Source: Robiginitalea sediminis
GTDB taxonomy: Bacteria > Bacteroidota > Bacteroidia > Flavobacteriales > Flavobacteriaceae
Assembly (NCBI RefSeq): GCF_002198115.1
Contig: NZ_NGNR01000002.1
Location: forward strand, 62,001-126,000
Direction of reading: 5' to 3'
DNA: 64,000 nt
This document shows positions 33,740 through 43,114 of the stretch, one piece after another. Under the pieces are notes generated by a model that was given only the letters and a program-made list of their open reading frames with translations, did not search any database and was not told the DNA's origin. Both the position numbers and the translations under genes were made by a program. The first letter of the stretch is position 1; each line of letters starts with the position of its first letter.

Positions 33740-36190
33740 ATGGCTACATCAAAATTCATATCCCTTGACAAACTGTCGCTTCAGGACCTCGATCAGGACT
33801 CGGAACTCATCCCCCTGCTTACCCCTGAGGACGAAAAAGAAATGAACAACGAGGAGTTGCCGGAGGTCCTGCCCATCCTCCCGCTCCGCAATACGGTACT
33901 GTTTCCCGGGGTAGTGATCCCCATCACGGCGGGGAGGGACACCTCCATCCACCTGATCCGCGACGCCAACAACGGCTCCAAGGTAATCGGGGTGGTGGCC
34001 CAGAAAGACGAGACGGTCGAAAACCCGGGGGTCAAGGATATCCATACCCAGGGGACGGTGGCCCGCATCCTGAGGGTCCTGCAGATGCCGGACGGGAATA
34101 CCACTGTCATTATCCAGGGAAAGAAGCGGTTTGAGGTGGCGGAAGTCCTTACCGAGAAGCCCTACCTCACGGCTACCGTCCGGGAGGCCGGGGAGGTGCG
34201 CCCCGCCGAGGAAGACCCGGAATTTGCAACCATCATAGAATCCATGAAGGAGCTCGCCCTGCAGATCATCCGGGACAACCCCAACATCCCCAGCGAGGCT
34301 TCCTTTGCCATCAACAACATACAGTCCAATTCCTTCCTGGTCAACTTTGTCTCCTCCAACCTGAACCTGGAAGTGCACGAGAAACAGGCCCTGCTGGAAA
34401 TAGGGGACCTGAAGCAGCGGGCCCTGGCGGTGCTCAAACACCTCAATACGGAACTGCAGAAGCTCGAGCTGCGCAACGAGTTGCAGTCTAAGGTGCGCTC
34501 CGATATGGACCAGCAACAGCGGGAATACTTCCTCCACCAACAGATGAAGACTATCCAGGAGGAACTCGGGGGTCTTTCCTACGACGAGGAAATCGAGGAA
34601 ATGGAGGCAAGGGCCAAGGAGAAGAAATGGGGAGAGAAGGTGGCCGAACACTTCGAGAAGGAACTGGCCAAACTGCAGCGGATGAACCCCCAAGTGGCCG
34701 AGTATTCCATCCAGCGCAATTACCTGGACCTGCTCCTGGACCTCCCCTGGGAGGAATATTCCCAGGACCGCTTCGACCTGAAACGCGCCCAGCGTATCCT
34801 GGATCGGGACCACTATGGCCTGGAAGACGTCAAGCGGCGGATTATAGAATACCTGGCGGTGCTCAAGCTGCGAAACGATATGAAATCGCCCATCCTTTGC
34901 CTGTACGGGCCACCCGGGGTGGGGAAGACCTCCCTGGGAAAATCGGTGGCCGAGGCCCTCGGCAGGGAGTATGTGCGCATGTCCCTGGGCGGGCTGCGGG
35001 ACGAGGCTGAAATCCGCGGACACCGGAAAACCTACATCGGGGCCATGCCCGGCCGGATCATCCAGAGCATCAACAAGGCCGGGACCTCCAACCCGGTTTT
35101 TATCCTGGACGAGATAGACAAGCTCTCGAGCAGCTACCAGGGAGACCCCTCCTCGGCCATGCTCGAAGTGCTGGACCCGGAACAGAACAACGAATTCCAC
35201 GACAACTTCCTGGAGGTGGGTTATGACCTTTCCAAGGTCATGTTCATCGCCACGGCCAATAGCCTGGCCTCGATCCAGCCGGCCCTGCGGGACCGGATGG
35301 AGATCATCAACGTTACCGGGTATACCATAGAGGAAAAGGTAGAGATCGCCAGGCGCCACCTGCTGCCCAAGCAGCTGGCCGAACACGGCCTCACGGGCAA
35401 GGACCTGAAAATTGGAAAGCGCCAGCTGGAGAAAATCGTGGAGGGCTATACCCGGGAATCCGGGGTGCGCGGCCTGGAGAAGCAGATTGCCAAGATGGTC
35501 CGGTATGCCGCCAAGAATATCGCCATGGAGACCGAATACAATGTAAAAGTCAGTTACGCCGATATCGAGGAGGTCCTGGGTCCGCCCCGCATGGAACGGG
35601 ATAAATACGAGAACAACGAGGTGGCCGGTGTGGTCACGGGCCTGGCCTGGACCAGCGTGGGGGGCGATATCCTCTTTATCGAATCCATACTTTCGCGTGG
35701 CAAAGGCGCCCTGAATATTACCGGGAACCTGGGGCAGGTCATGAAGGAATCGGCCACCATTGCCCTGGAGTACATCAAGTCCAATGCCGAGGATTTCGGG
35801 ATAGACCCGGAGGTCTTTGGCCGTTACAACGTGCATATCCACGTGCCGGAGGGCGCTACCCCCAAAGACGGGCCCAGCGCCGGGATTGCCATGCTCACCT
35901 CCCTGGTTAGCCTTTTCAGCCAGCGCAAGGTCAAGAAGAGCATCGCCATGACCGGGGAAATCACCCTCAGGGGCAAGGTCCTGCCAGTGGGTGGTATCAA
36001 GGAGAAAATCCTGGCTGCCAAACGCGCCCGGATCAAGGAGGTCATCCTTTGCGAGGAGAACCGCCGCGATGTGGCCGAGATCAAGGAGGAATACCTCAAA
36101 GGCCTTACCTTCCATTACGTAAAGGATATGAAGGAGGTCATAGACTTGGCCATTACCCAGCAGAAGGTAAAGAACGCGAAGAAACTCTAA
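33740..36190 (+). CDS. lon: ATP-dependent protease La (Lon)
   Basis: 816 residues from ATG at 33740 ([15 protein letters not shown], matching the flavobacterial Lon N-terminus); the frame opens 18 codons earlier. Domains in order: LonB/substrate-binding N-domain (about 40-240, [19 protein letters not shown]), coiled coil (about 240-330), AAA+ with Walker [14 protein letters not shown] (K396) and Walker [10 protein letters not shown], and the C-terminal serine protease with catalytic S713 in [10 protein letters not shown]. Degrades misfolded and regulatory proteins in the cytoplasm. A 215-bp gap upstream is shared with the divergent ECF gene; no clear promoter box was seen there. Confidence 0.98.
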   Translation: MATSKFISLDKLSLQDLDQDSELIPLLTPEDEKEMNNEELPEVLPILPLRNTVLFPGVVIPITAGRDTSIHLIRDANNGSKVIGVVAQKDETVENPGVKDIHTQGTVARILRVLQMPDGNTTVIIQGKKRFEVAEVLTEKPYLTATVREAGEVRPAEEDPEFATIIESMKELALQIIRDNPNIPSEASFAINNIQSNSFLVNFVSSNLNLEVHEKQALLEIGDLKQRALAVLKHLNTELQKLELRNELQSKVRSDMDQQQREYFLHQQMKTIQEELGGLSYDEEIEEMEARAKEKKWGEKVAEHFEKELAKLQRMNPQVAEYSIQRNYLDLLLDLPWEEYSQDRFDLKRAQRILDRDHYGLEDVKRRIIEYLAVLKLRNDMKSPILCLYGPPGVGKTSLGKSVAEALGREYVRMSLGGLRDEAEIRGHRKTYIGAMPGRIIQSINKAGTSNPVFILDEIDKLSSSYQGDPSSAMLEVLDPEQNNEFHDNFLEVGYDLSKVMFIATANSLASIQPALRDRMEIINVTGYTIEEKVEIARRHLLPKQLAEHGLTGKDLKIGKRQLEKIVEGYTRESGVRGLEKQIAKMVRYAAKNIAMETEYNVKVSYADIEEVLGPPRMERDKYENNEVAGVVTGLAWTSVGGDILFIESILSRGKGALNITGNLGQVMKESATIALEYIKSNAEDFGIDPEVFGRYNVHIHVPEGATPKDGPSAGIAMLTSLVSLFSQRKVKKSIAMTGEITLRGKVLPVGGIKEKILAAKRARIKEVILCEENRRDVAEIKEEYLKGLTFHYVKDMKEVIDLAITQQKVKNAKKL

Positions 36191-36227
36191 GCCCCTTCAG
36201 GCTTGGGGCATATCCGCCGGGATTCCC

Positions 36228-36235
36228 TATTTTTG
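36228..36235 (+). promoter_or_regulatory. -7 box for cmk
   Basis: TATTTTTG matches TAnnTTTG exactly and ends 3 nt before the cmk ATG, predicting a leaderless transcript. A TTGG 21 bp upstream is a weak -33 match. Confidence 0.5.
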
Positions 36236-36238
36236 GGC

Positions 36239-36931
36239 ATGCGCAAAATTTCCATAGCCATAGACGGCTTTTCCTCCACGGGCAAAAGCACCCTGGCCCG
36301 CCAGTTGGCCCGGGAATTGGGGTATGTCTATATCGATAGCGGCGCCATGTACCGGGCGATAACGCTTTACGCCCTCCGCAACGGGTTAATCGGGCCCGGG
36401 GGCCTGGACCGGGAGGCCCTGCTGGAACACCTGCCGCAATTGGAACCGGGCTTTGCCCTGAACCCGGAATCCGGCCGTTCCGAAATTACCCTCAATGGGG
36501 AAAATGTAGAAGCCGAGATACGCACCCTGGAGGTTTCCCGACACGTCAGCGAGGTCTCTACCCTTGGTCCCGTGCGCGAAAAACTCGTGGCACTCCAGCG
36601 CAGCCTGAGCAAGGACGGCGGGGTGGTTATGGATGGCCGGGATATCGGCACCGTGGTTATGCCCCATGCGGAACTCAAGCTGTTTATGACTGCCAGCCCC
36701 GAGATCCGGGCCAGCCGCCGCTACAAGGAACTCCTGGACAGGGGGGAGGACGTGCATTACGAGGAGGTGCTCAAAAATGTGCGCCACCGGGATTACCTGG
36801 ATTCCCACCGGGATATCTCCCCTTTGCGCAAGGCTGCCGACGCCGTGGAATTCGACAATTCCGATATGGGTCTTAAAGAGCAGTTCGAACGGATCCTGGC
36901 CCATTCCCGCAACATCATCGAAAAAAAATAA
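36239..36931 (+). CDS. cmk: Cytidylate kinase
   Basis: 230 residues from ATG at 36239 (MRKISIAIDGFSSTGKST), giving the P-loop within the first 20 residues as in all Cmk proteins. Further family motifs: YVYIDSGAMYRAI, VVMDGRDIGTVVMPHA and the late RDYLDSHRDISPL. It phosphorylates CMP/dCMP. The family often precedes rpsA, and here rpsA follows with a minus-strand BON-LysM gene in between. Confidence 0.97.
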   Translation: MRKISIAIDGFSSTGKSTLARQLARELGYVYIDSGAMYRAITLYALRNGLIGPGGLDREALLEHLPQLEPGFALNPESGRSEITLNGENVEAEIRTLEVSRHVSEVSTLGPVREKLVALQRSLSKDGGVVMDGRDIGTVVMPHAELKLFMTASPEIRASRRYKELLDRGEDVHYEEVLKNVRHRDYLDSHRDISPLRKAADAVEFDNSDMGLKEQFERILAHSRNIIEKK

Positions 36932-36953
36932 GGCGCCCCTTTCGGAGCGCCCT
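36931..36953 (+). terminator. Probable terminator of cmk
   Basis: AGGCGC and GCGCCCT pair across CCCTTTCGGA; the following T-rich stretch (TATGTGTTTTG) is imperfect. Confidence 0.5.
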
Positions 36954-36989
36954 ATGTGTTTTGGGCCACCTAAGGCCTGAAACCCCGCC

Positions 36990-37370
36990 TTAGAGGTTCG
37001 GGATCACCAGTACCTGGTCCGGGTGGATCAGGTCCGGGTTGGACAGGATGTTGGTATTGGCCTCGAAGATCTGCTTGTACTTCATGGGGTCGCCGTAGTA
37101 GTGCTTGGCAATTTTGCTCAGCGATTCCCCGCGTTGTACGATATGGCGGTGGTACACCGAAGCGTCCTCTACCGTGATATTCGCCTTAATATCGGCCGGG
37201 CTTTCCCCGCCAATGGCTTTGATTTTATCCCAGATCAGGTTCTTCTCGTACTGGGTGCGGGCCATCCCCTTGATTTTCAGGACGCCTCCCTCTTCGCGGA
37301 CATCTCCGTCGCGAACCCCGAGTTGCTCGCCCAGGTCCAGCACCGGCTGATACTTTTGTTTAACGCTCAT
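36990..37370 (-). CDS. BON-LysM protein (Kbp/YgaU-like)
   Basis: 126 residues, no signal peptide. Residues about 1-70 fit a BON domain (LGVRDGDVREEGGVLKIKG), and about 76-126 a LysM domain (HIVQRGESLSKIAKHYYGD, ending DQVLVIPNL). The same order occurs in E. coli Kbp (YgaU), a cytoplasmic K+ sensor. A similar role in potassium homeostasis is inferred. The 261-bp gap upstream also holds the rpsA promoter. Confidence 0.88.
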   Translation of the reverse strand: MSVKQKYQPVLDLGEQLGVRDGDVREEGGVLKIKGMARTQYEKNLIWDKIKAIGGESPADIKANITVEDASVYHRHIVQRGESLSKIAKHYYGDPMKYKQIFEANTNILSNPDLIHPDQVLVIPNL

Positions 37371-37484
37371 TTTTGATGGATTTAATGGTTACTATTTAAG
37401 CCTCCACAAGATACGAATTCGGGGCTGATTCCGGGGGCTTTACCGCCTTTTTTGGGGGAATTTCGCCCCTCCCGGCACAAACGC

Positions 37485-37515
37485 TTTGTAAAACGGCGGA
37501 ATCGTTGTACTTTTG
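37485..37515 (+). promoter_or_regulatory. rpsA promoter
   Basis: TTTG at 37485-37488 and TACTTTTG at 37508-37515 are separated by 19 bp, matching both boxes of the Bacteroidota housekeeping consensus TTTG-N19-TAnnTTTG. It leaves a leader of about 110 nt before rpsA, which may carry an S1 control site. Confidence 0.75.
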
Positions 37516-37631
37516 CGGTCCTTTTTAGCTAAGAATCAAGAGGAAAAGGAAACAGACACATGTTTTAAAACCCCTTCCGAAGGAACGGCGAACTCTTGAA
37601 GGTACTTTGGAATACAAATGAATATCAGCAC

Positions 37632-39470
37632 ATGGCTGAAGAAAAAAAGGCGGCAGAAGCGGTAGAAACCGCAGCCCCGGAAACCCAGGCAGCAGCGCCT
37701 GTAACGCAACAAGACCCGCAGGAATTTCTCGAAAACTTCGATTGGGATAAGTACGAGGAAGGCATCGAGCGGGTAGCCGACGACAAACTCAAGGAATTTG
37801 AGAAGCTCGTTGAGGAAAACTTTGTAGATACCGCCGACGAAGAGGTTGTTGAGGGGGTTATCACCCACCTGACCGACCGGGAGGCGATCATCGATATCAA
37901 CGCGAAATCCGAAGGGGTTATCTCCCTGAACGAGTTCCGCTACAACCCCGACCTGAAGGTAGGGGACAAGGTAGAAGTCCTGATCGACATCCGCGAGGAT
38001 AAGAACGGGCAACTGGTACTGTCTCACCGCAAGGCCCGCACCATCATGGCCTGGGATCGCGTTAATGAGGCATACGACAAAGAAGAAGTGGTCACCGGTT
38101 TTGTAAAGTGCCGCACCAAGGGCGGTATGATTGTGGACGTTTTCGGGATCGAGGCCTTCCTGCCCGGTTCCCAGATCGACGTGAAACCCATCCGCGACTA
38201 CGACCAGTATGTAGGGAAAACCATGGAATTCAAGGTGGTCAAGATCAACCAGGAATTCAAAAACGTGGTGGTTTCCCACAAAGCGCTTATCGAAGCCGAT
38301 ATCGAGGAGCAGAAAAAAGAGATCATCAGCCAGCTGGAGAAAGGCCAGGTTCTGGAAGGGGTGGTCAAGAACATCACTTCCTACGGGGTCTTTATCGACC
38401 TGGGCGGCGTAGATGGTCTTATCCACATTACCGACCTGTCCTGGAGCCGTATCAACCACCCCAGCGAGGTGGTGGACCTGGACCAGAAACTCAATGTGGT
38501 GATCCTGGATTTCGACGACAACAAATCCCGTATCCAACTGGGTCTGAAGCAGCTTGAGAAGCATCCTTGGGATGCCCTTGGCGACGAGATCAAAGTGGGA
38601 GACAAGGTGAAAGGAAAAGTCGTGGTCATTGCAGACTACGGTGCCTTCCTGGAAGTAGCCGAAGGGGTGGAAGGACTCATCCACGTTTCCGAGATGTCCT
38701 GGTCTACTCACCTGCGCAGCGCCCAGGATTTTGTGAATGTAGGCGACGAGCTGGAAGCCGTGGTCCTGACCCTGGACCGCGAGGACCGCAAAATGTCTCT
38801 TGGCCTGAAGCAGCTGACCCCGGACCCGTGGACCGATATCACCACAAAATATCCCGTTGGCAGCCGCCACACCGGTATCGTCCGCAACTTCACCAACTTC
38901 GGTGTCTTTGTGGAGCTGGAAGAGGGCATCGACGGGCTTATCTATATCTCTGACCTTTCCTGGACCAAAAAAATCAAGCACCCCTCCGAGTTTGTGAACG
39001 TAGGGGACAAGCTTGAGGTTGAAGTACTGGAACTGGATGTGGACGGCCGCAAGCTGAGCCTTGGCCACAAGCAGACTCAGGAAAACCCCTGGGACAAGTA
39101 CGAAGCCGAATTCGGCGAAGGTACCGTCCACAAGGCAGCTATTACCGAGATCGTGGACAAGGGTGCCATCATCGAGTTCAACGAGGATATCACCGCCTTT
39201 GTACCCGGACGCCACATGGAGAAGGAAGACGGCAAGAAGCTGGGTCGCGGTGAGGAAGCCGAGTTCAAGATCATTGAGTTCAATAAGGACTATAAGCGGG
39301 TGGTAGCCAGCCACACGGCCATCTTCAAGGAAGAGGAGCAGCGCAACGTTCGCGCGGCCCGGAAGAAGGCTGCTGTACAGGCCGAAGAGGCCAAGCCTAC
39401 CCTTGGGGATGCCAACGAGCAGCTCCAGGCGCTTAAGGACAAGATGGAAGCCGCCAACAAGAAGAAGTAA
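37632..39470 (+). CDS. rpsA: 30S ribosomal protein S1
   Basis: 612 residues from ATG at 37632 (MAEEKKAAEAVETAAPETQ); the 12 in-frame codons upstream lack similarity. An acidic, Ala-rich N-terminal extension is typical of Bacteroidota S1. Six S1 domains follow; clear cores are GVVKNITSYGVFIDLGGVDGL, GKVVVIADYGAFLEVAEGV and GIVRNFTNFGVFVELEEGI-like segments. It binds mRNA and 16S rRNA on the 30S subunit, and in Bacteroidota, where Shine-Dalgarno sequences are scarce, it probably drives initiation. A strong promoter and terminator frame the gene. Confidence 0.98.
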   Translation: MAEEKKAAEAVETAAPETQAAAPVTQQDPQEFLENFDWDKYEEGIERVADDKLKEFEKLVEENFVDTADEEVVEGVITHLTDREAIIDINAKSEGVISLNEFRYNPDLKVGDKVEVLIDIREDKNGQLVLSHRKARTIMAWDRVNEAYDKEEVVTGFVKCRTKGGMIVDVFGIEAFLPGSQIDVKPIRDYDQYVGKTMEFKVVKINQEFKNVVVSHKALIEADIEEQKKEIISQLEKGQVLEGVVKNITSYGVFIDLGGVDGLIHITDLSWSRINHPSEVVDLDQKLNVVILDFDDNKSRIQLGLKQLEKHPWDALGDEIKVGDKVKGKVVVIADYGAFLEVAEGVEGLIHVSEMSWSTHLRSAQDFVNVGDELEAVVLTLDREDRKMSLGLKQLTPDPWTDITTKYPVGSRHTGIVRNFTNFGVFVELEEGIDGLIYISDLSWTKKIKHPSEFVNVGDKLEVEVLELDVDGRKLSLGHKQTQENPWDKYEAEFGEGTVHKAAITEIVDKGAIIEFNEDITAFVPGRHMEKEDGKKLGRGEEAEFKIIEFNKDYKRVVASHTAIFKEEEQRNVRAARKKAAVQAEEAKPTLGDANEQLQALKDKMEAANKKK

Positions 39471-39490
39471 GGCGGAGTTCCTTTCAAACA

Positions 39491-39520
39491 AAACCCCGGG
39501 GATGACCCCGGGGTTTTTTT
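39491..39520 (+). terminator. rpsA terminator
   Basis: AACCCCGGGG-ATGA-CCCCGGGGTT is a perfect stem followed by seven T. Confidence 0.95.
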
Positions 39521-39568
39521 ATGCCCTCCCGGCAGGGGTCGGGGCAAGGGAATCTGGGAGGAATTGCC

Positions 39569-39576
39569 TATTTTTG
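39569..39576 (+). promoter_or_regulatory. -7 box for the pyrR-pyrB-rnz unit
   Basis: TATTTTTG matches TAnnTTTG exactly, 29 bp upstream of the pyrR ATG. No convincing -33 element was seen. Confidence 0.5.
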
Positions 39577-39605
39577 TTCTACCAATGTCTTAGGCCAGGC
39601 CTTCT

Positions 39606-40145
39606 ATGAGTCAAAAAGTGCTGCTTTCCGCCAAGGAGATCGAAATTATCCTGCACCGACTGGCCTGCCAAGTATTGGAACACCACCTGGATTTTTCCGA
39701 AAGTGTCCTGATCGGGCTGCAGCCCCGGGGGACGTACCTTGCACGCCGGCTGCTGCAGTTGCTCGAATCCGATTACAACGTAAAGAATATCCCCTTCGGC
39801 CTGCTGGACATTACCTTTTACCGGGACGATTTCCGCCGGGGCGACAAAACCCTCGCCGCCAGTACCACCGAGATCAATTTCCTGGTGGAGGGCAAGCGGG
39901 TGGTTCTGATAGACGATGTGCTCTATACCGGCCGGAGTATCCGTGCGGCCCTCACGGCCCTGCAGTCTTTTGGCAGGCCCGGGAACATAGAACTGCTCAC
40001 CCTGATAGACCGGCGTTTCAGCCGCCACCTGCCCATACAGCCCGATTACCGCGGGAGGCAGGTGGATGCCATCAATGAGGAGCGGGTGAAGGTATGCTGG
40101 AAAGAAAACGACGGCGAAGACGCCGTATACCTGATTAGCAACTAA
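39606..40145 (+). CDS. pyrR: PyrR: pyr regulator / uracil phosphoribosyltransferase
   Basis: 179 residues. The PRPP-binding loop VVLIDDVLYTGRSIRAAL and the PyrR-type opening KEIEIILHRLACQVLEHH are present, plus LLDITFYRDDF, typical of PyrR. In Firmicutes it binds pyr mRNA to cause attenuation; here no pyr leader hairpin was recognised, so it may act mainly as a uracil phosphoribosyltransferase. pyrB starts 3 bp later. Confidence 0.95.
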   Translation: MSQKVLLSAKEIEIILHRLACQVLEHHLDFSESVLIGLQPRGTYLARRLLQLLESDYNVKNIPFGLLDITFYRDDFRRGDKTLAASTTEINFLVEGKRVVLIDDVLYTGRSIRAALTALQSFGRPGNIELLTLIDRRFSRHLPIQPDYRGRQVDAINEERVKVCWKENDGEDAVYLISN

Positions 40146-40148
40146 CCG

Positions 40149-41078
40149 ATGAGCGAACTGAGCGTACGACACTTACTGGGCATCAAGTACCTGAACCTGC
40201 AGGATATCGAGCTCATTTTTAAGACGGCCGACCACTTCAAGGAGGTCCTGGGCCGCTCCATTAAGAAAGTCCCCTCCCTTCGCGACATCACCATTGCCAA
40301 TATCTTTTTCGAGAACAGCACCCGTACGCGCCTCTCTTTTGAGCTGGCCGAAAAGCGCCTCTCCGCCGATGTGGTGAACTTCTCGGCGGCCCAATCCTCG
40401 GTGCGCAAAGGGGAGACCCTCATAGACACGGTGAACAATATCCTCTCCATGAAGGTCGATATGGTGGTGATGCGCCACCCCAACCCGGGGGCGGGTATTT
40501 TCCTTTCCCGCCATGTAGATGCGGCCATCGTCAACGCCGGTGACGGGGCCCATGAGCATCCTACCCAGGCCTTGCTGGATTCCTATTCCATCCGCGAAAA
40601 ACTGGGAGGGGTAGCCGGAAAAAAAGTGGTCATAGTTGGTGATATTCTGCATTCCAGGGTGGCCCTCTCCAATATATTCGCCCTGCAGATGCAGGGTGCC
40701 TCGGTCCGGGTTTGCGGCCCTAAAACCCTCATTCCAAAGTATGTGGAAAGTCTGGGGGTGACAGTGGAACCGGATTTGCGCAAAGCCCTCGAATGGTGTG
40801 ATGTGGCCAACATGCTCCGGGTACAGAACGAACGGATGGACATGAGCTATTTCCCATCGACCCGCGAATATGCCCGGCAATTCGGGCTTACCAAACCCCT
40901 GCTGGACAGCCTGGACAAGGAAATCGTGGTGATGCACCCGGGACCCATCAACCGGGGTGTGGAAATTACCAGCGATGTGGCAGACTCCAGCCACTCCATA
41001 ATCCTGAACCAGGTGGAAAACGGCGTGGCCATCCGCATGGCGGTTATTTATTTGTTGGCGTCCAAAATAAAAAAGTAA
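40149..41078 (+). CDS. pyrB: Aspartate carbamoyltransferase catalytic subunit
   Basis: 309 residues. Carbamoyl phosphate site FFENSTRTRLSFELAEKRL with STRTR, the HPTQALLDSYSI motif, and HPGPINRGVEI at the aspartate site. It makes carbamoyl-aspartate in pyrimidine synthesis. No pyrI regulatory subunit lies next to it. The order pyrR-pyrB-small protein-rnz is a tight unit. Confidence 0.97.
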   Translation: MSELSVRHLLGIKYLNLQDIELIFKTADHFKEVLGRSIKKVPSLRDITIANIFFENSTRTRLSFELAEKRLSADVVNFSAAQSSVRKGETLIDTVNNILSMKVDMVVMRHPNPGAGIFLSRHVDAAIVNAGDGAHEHPTQALLDSYSIREKLGGVAGKKVVIVGDILHSRVALSNIFALQMQGASVRVCGPKTLIPKYVESLGVTVEPDLRKALEWCDVANMLRVQNERMDMSYFPSTREYARQFGLTKPLLDSLDKEIVVMHPGPINRGVEITSDVADSSHSIILNQVENGVAIRMAVIYLLASKIKK

Positions 41079-41081
41079 CCC

Positions 41082-41414
41082 ATGATTTTTGAAACGGAAG
41101 GGACCACCACCACGGTCTTTCAGGAAAAGGTATCCCTGAAGGTATTTAGGGAAAACCTGGAGGCGGCCTACCCGAAACTGAAAAACAACAACCTGATCCT
41201 CAACCTGCTTTCCTTCGATACCCTCCGGGTGGCAGATATCCTGGAGCTGCTGGAACTCTCCAATACCCATCGTGGAGGGGGTAAATCCTTTGTGGTGGTT
41301 ACCCCTGATGTGGGGTACGAGGAGGCGCCGGATGAAATCTGCGTGGTTCCCACCCTGCAGGAAGCCCGGGACATTATCGAAATGGAGGAAATTGAAAGGG
41401 ATCTTGACTTTTGA
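41082..41414 (+). CDS. Small conserved protein, possibly STAS-like, upstream of rnz
   Basis: 110 residues, no signal peptide. Alternating strand-helix pattern (TTTTVFQEKVSLKVFRENLEA, NLILNLLSFDTLRVADILELLEL, KSFVVVTPD, CVVPTLQEARDIIEME) suggests a STAS/anti-sigma-antagonist-like fold, but the phosphorylatable DSSG motif is absent. It lies 3 bp after pyrB and 23 bp before rnz. The place between pyrB and rnz appears, from memory, in other flavobacteria; its role is unknown. Confidence 0.75.
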   Translation: MIFETEGTTTTVFQEKVSLKVFRENLEAAYPKLKNNNLILNLLSFDTLRVADILELLELSNTHRGGGKSFVVVTPDVGYEEAPDEICVVPTLQEARDIIEMEEIERDLDF

Positions 41415-41437
41415 CTGCCGGTAAAGCCGTTCGGGGA

Positions 41438-42343
41438 ATGAAGCTGCACATTATAGGGTGCCATGCCGCCACCCCCAGGCACCTGACCCACCCCAGCGCC
41501 CAGGTTCTGGAAGCCGGAGGCCATATGATACTTATAGACTGCGGGGAAGGGACCCAGATGGAACTGCGGCGGTACCGGATTAAATTTTCCCGTATTTCCC
41601 ACATCTTTATCTCCCACCTCCACGGCGACCATTTTTTCGGCCTGCCGGGCCTGGTGTCTACCTTCCGCCTGCTGGGGCGGGAGAAACCCTTGCATATTTA
41701 CGGACCCAAAGGGATCAAGGAAGCCATTACCCTGCTACTGAAACTTGGGGATTCCTGGACGCAATACCCCCTGCACTTCCACGAGCTGGCCTCGGATGCC
41801 CCCGAATGCATTTTTGAAGATAGCAGCCTGAAGGTAACCACCCTGCCACTGCTGCACCGGGTCTATACCAATGGGTTCCTCTTCCAGGCAACCCCTGGCC
41901 CGCGTACCCTCGACCCCGTTAAAGCCAGGGAATACGGAATAGACCGGGCCTACTTCCAGAAAATAAAACAAGGGGAAGATGTTCCCGATGCGGATGGAAA
42001 CCTGGTTTCCCATACCCTGGTTTCTCACCCGCCCCCACCGCCTCCCAGTTATGCCTACTGCAGCGATACGGCTTACAAGCCGGAACTGGCCCGGTGGATA
42101 CAGGGTGTAGACCTGCTTTACCACGAAGCCACTTTTCAGGAAAGGGAAGCTTCCCTGGCCCCGAAAACAGGGCATTCAACAGCCCGGGACGCTGCACGGA
42201 TTGCCCGGGAAGCCGGAGTCGGGCGGCTGCTTCTGGGGCATTTCTCTACCCGGTATAAGGACCAGCAGGGTTTTCTCAGGGAAGCTTCGGAGATTTTCCC
42301 TGAGGTGGAACTGGCCGCAGACGGCAAAGTCCTGCAATGGTGA
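41438..42343 (+). CDS. rnz: Ribonuclease Z
   Basis: 301 residues from ATG at 41438 (MKLHIIGCHAATPRH). An in-frame ATG at 41411 would overlap the preceding stop (ATGA) but adds a non-conserved tail. Metallo-beta-lactamase motif HLHGDHFFGLPGL, exosite region, YCSDTAYKPEL, HSTARDAARIA and LGHFSTRY identify tRNase Z. It matures tRNA 3' ends. The C at the usual position of ribonuclease Z N-terminus (GxxSATP) reads GCHAATP, a small change. Confidence 0.95.
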   Translation: MKLHIIGCHAATPRHLTHPSAQVLEAGGHMILIDCGEGTQMELRRYRIKFSRISHIFISHLHGDHFFGLPGLVSTFRLLGREKPLHIYGPKGIKEAITLLLKLGDSWTQYPLHFHELASDAPECIFEDSSLKVTTLPLLHRVYTNGFLFQATPGPRTLDPVKAREYGIDRAYFQKIKQGEDVPDADGNLVSHTLVSHPPPPPPSYAYCSDTAYKPELARWIQGVDLLYHEATFQEREASLAPKTGHSTARDAARIAREAGVGRLLLGHFSTRYKDQQGFLREASEIFPEVELAADGKVLQW

Positions 42344-42439
42344 GGGTTAGGTCATAGCCCCTGTAAGCGGCCCTTTTTACGTCTTAGCCCCCCTGTCTTT
42401 CGTGCAACTTTGATTATATTGTGGACCCAGTTGCGAAAC

Positions 42440-43087
42440 ATGCAGAAAGATCTGAGCCATTACCGGAAAACCTATGAAAAAGGGGCCCTGACAGAGGATT
42501 CCACCCCGGAGAACCCCATGGAGTTGTTCCGGGATTGGTTTCACCAGGCCGAGGGGGATCCGGGTGCCGACGAAGCCAATACCATGATGGTATCCACCAT
42601 CGGGCTGGACGGCTACCCCAAGAGCCGGATCGTACTGCTCAAGAAGTTTACCTTCGAGGGCTTTGTGTTTTACACCAATTACGATAGTGAAAAGGGCAGG
42701 GCCATTGCGGCCGACCCCCGCGTTTGCCTCTCCTTTTTCTGGCCGGTGCTCGAGCGCCAGGTAATTGTAAAAGGGAAGGCAGAAAAACTGGCGCCCAACT
42801 TGTCCGACGGGTATTTTGAATCCCGGCCTGACGGAAGCAAACTCGGGGCGGTTGCCTCCCCCCAAAGCCAGGTAATCCCGTCCCGGGAGTACCTGGAGGA
42901 GAAGGTGGAGGCCCTGCAGCGGGAGTACCAAGGAAAGGAGATACCCAGGCCCGAGTATTGGGGTGGGTACCTGGTACGACCCTCGAGCCTCGAATTCTGG
43001 CAGGGCAGGCCCAACCGCCTGCACGACCGGCTGCGCTACACCCTGAGCCCGGATTGGGACTGGACCAGAGAGCGACTGGCACCGTAA
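42440..43087 (+). CDS. pdxH: Pyridoxamine 5'-phosphate oxidase
   Basis: 215 residues from ATG at 42440; the ten upstream codons are not conserved. FMN and PLP motifs: NTMMVSTIGLDGYPKSRIVLLK, FYTNYDSEKGRAIAADP, the SPQSQVI(P)SR segment and the C-terminal RLHDRLRY...WTRERLAP. It oxidises pyridoxine/pyridoxamine phosphate to PLP. sixA-like and ppk1 follow on the same strand. Confidence 0.97.
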   Translation: MQKDLSHYRKTYEKGALTEDSTPENPMELFRDWFHQAEGDPGADEANTMMVSTIGLDGYPKSRIVLLKKFTFEGFVFYTNYDSEKGRAIAADPRVCLSFFWPVLERQVIVKGKAEKLAPNLSDGYFESRPDGSKLGAVASPQSQVIPSREYLEEKVEALQREYQGKEIPRPEYWGGYLVRPSSLEFWQGRPNRLHDRLRYTLSPDWDWTRERLAP

Positions 43088-43114
43088 CGCAAACAACCAA
43101 CCCGATTAATACAG

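Noticed and set aside
33749-36115. A 788-codon open frame antisense to lon
   Set aside because: It mirrors lon exactly, has no family motif, and long antisense frames are expected in GC-rich coding DNA. lon carries all Lon motifs.
36189-36209. Hairpin GCCCC...GGGGC between lon and cmk as a terminator
   Set aside because: Two alternative pairings are possible and no T run follows, so it was not listed.
37536-39491. A 651-codon open frame antisense to rpsA
   Set aside because: Shadow of the S1 repeats; the opposite strand has a promoter, six S1 domains and a terminator.
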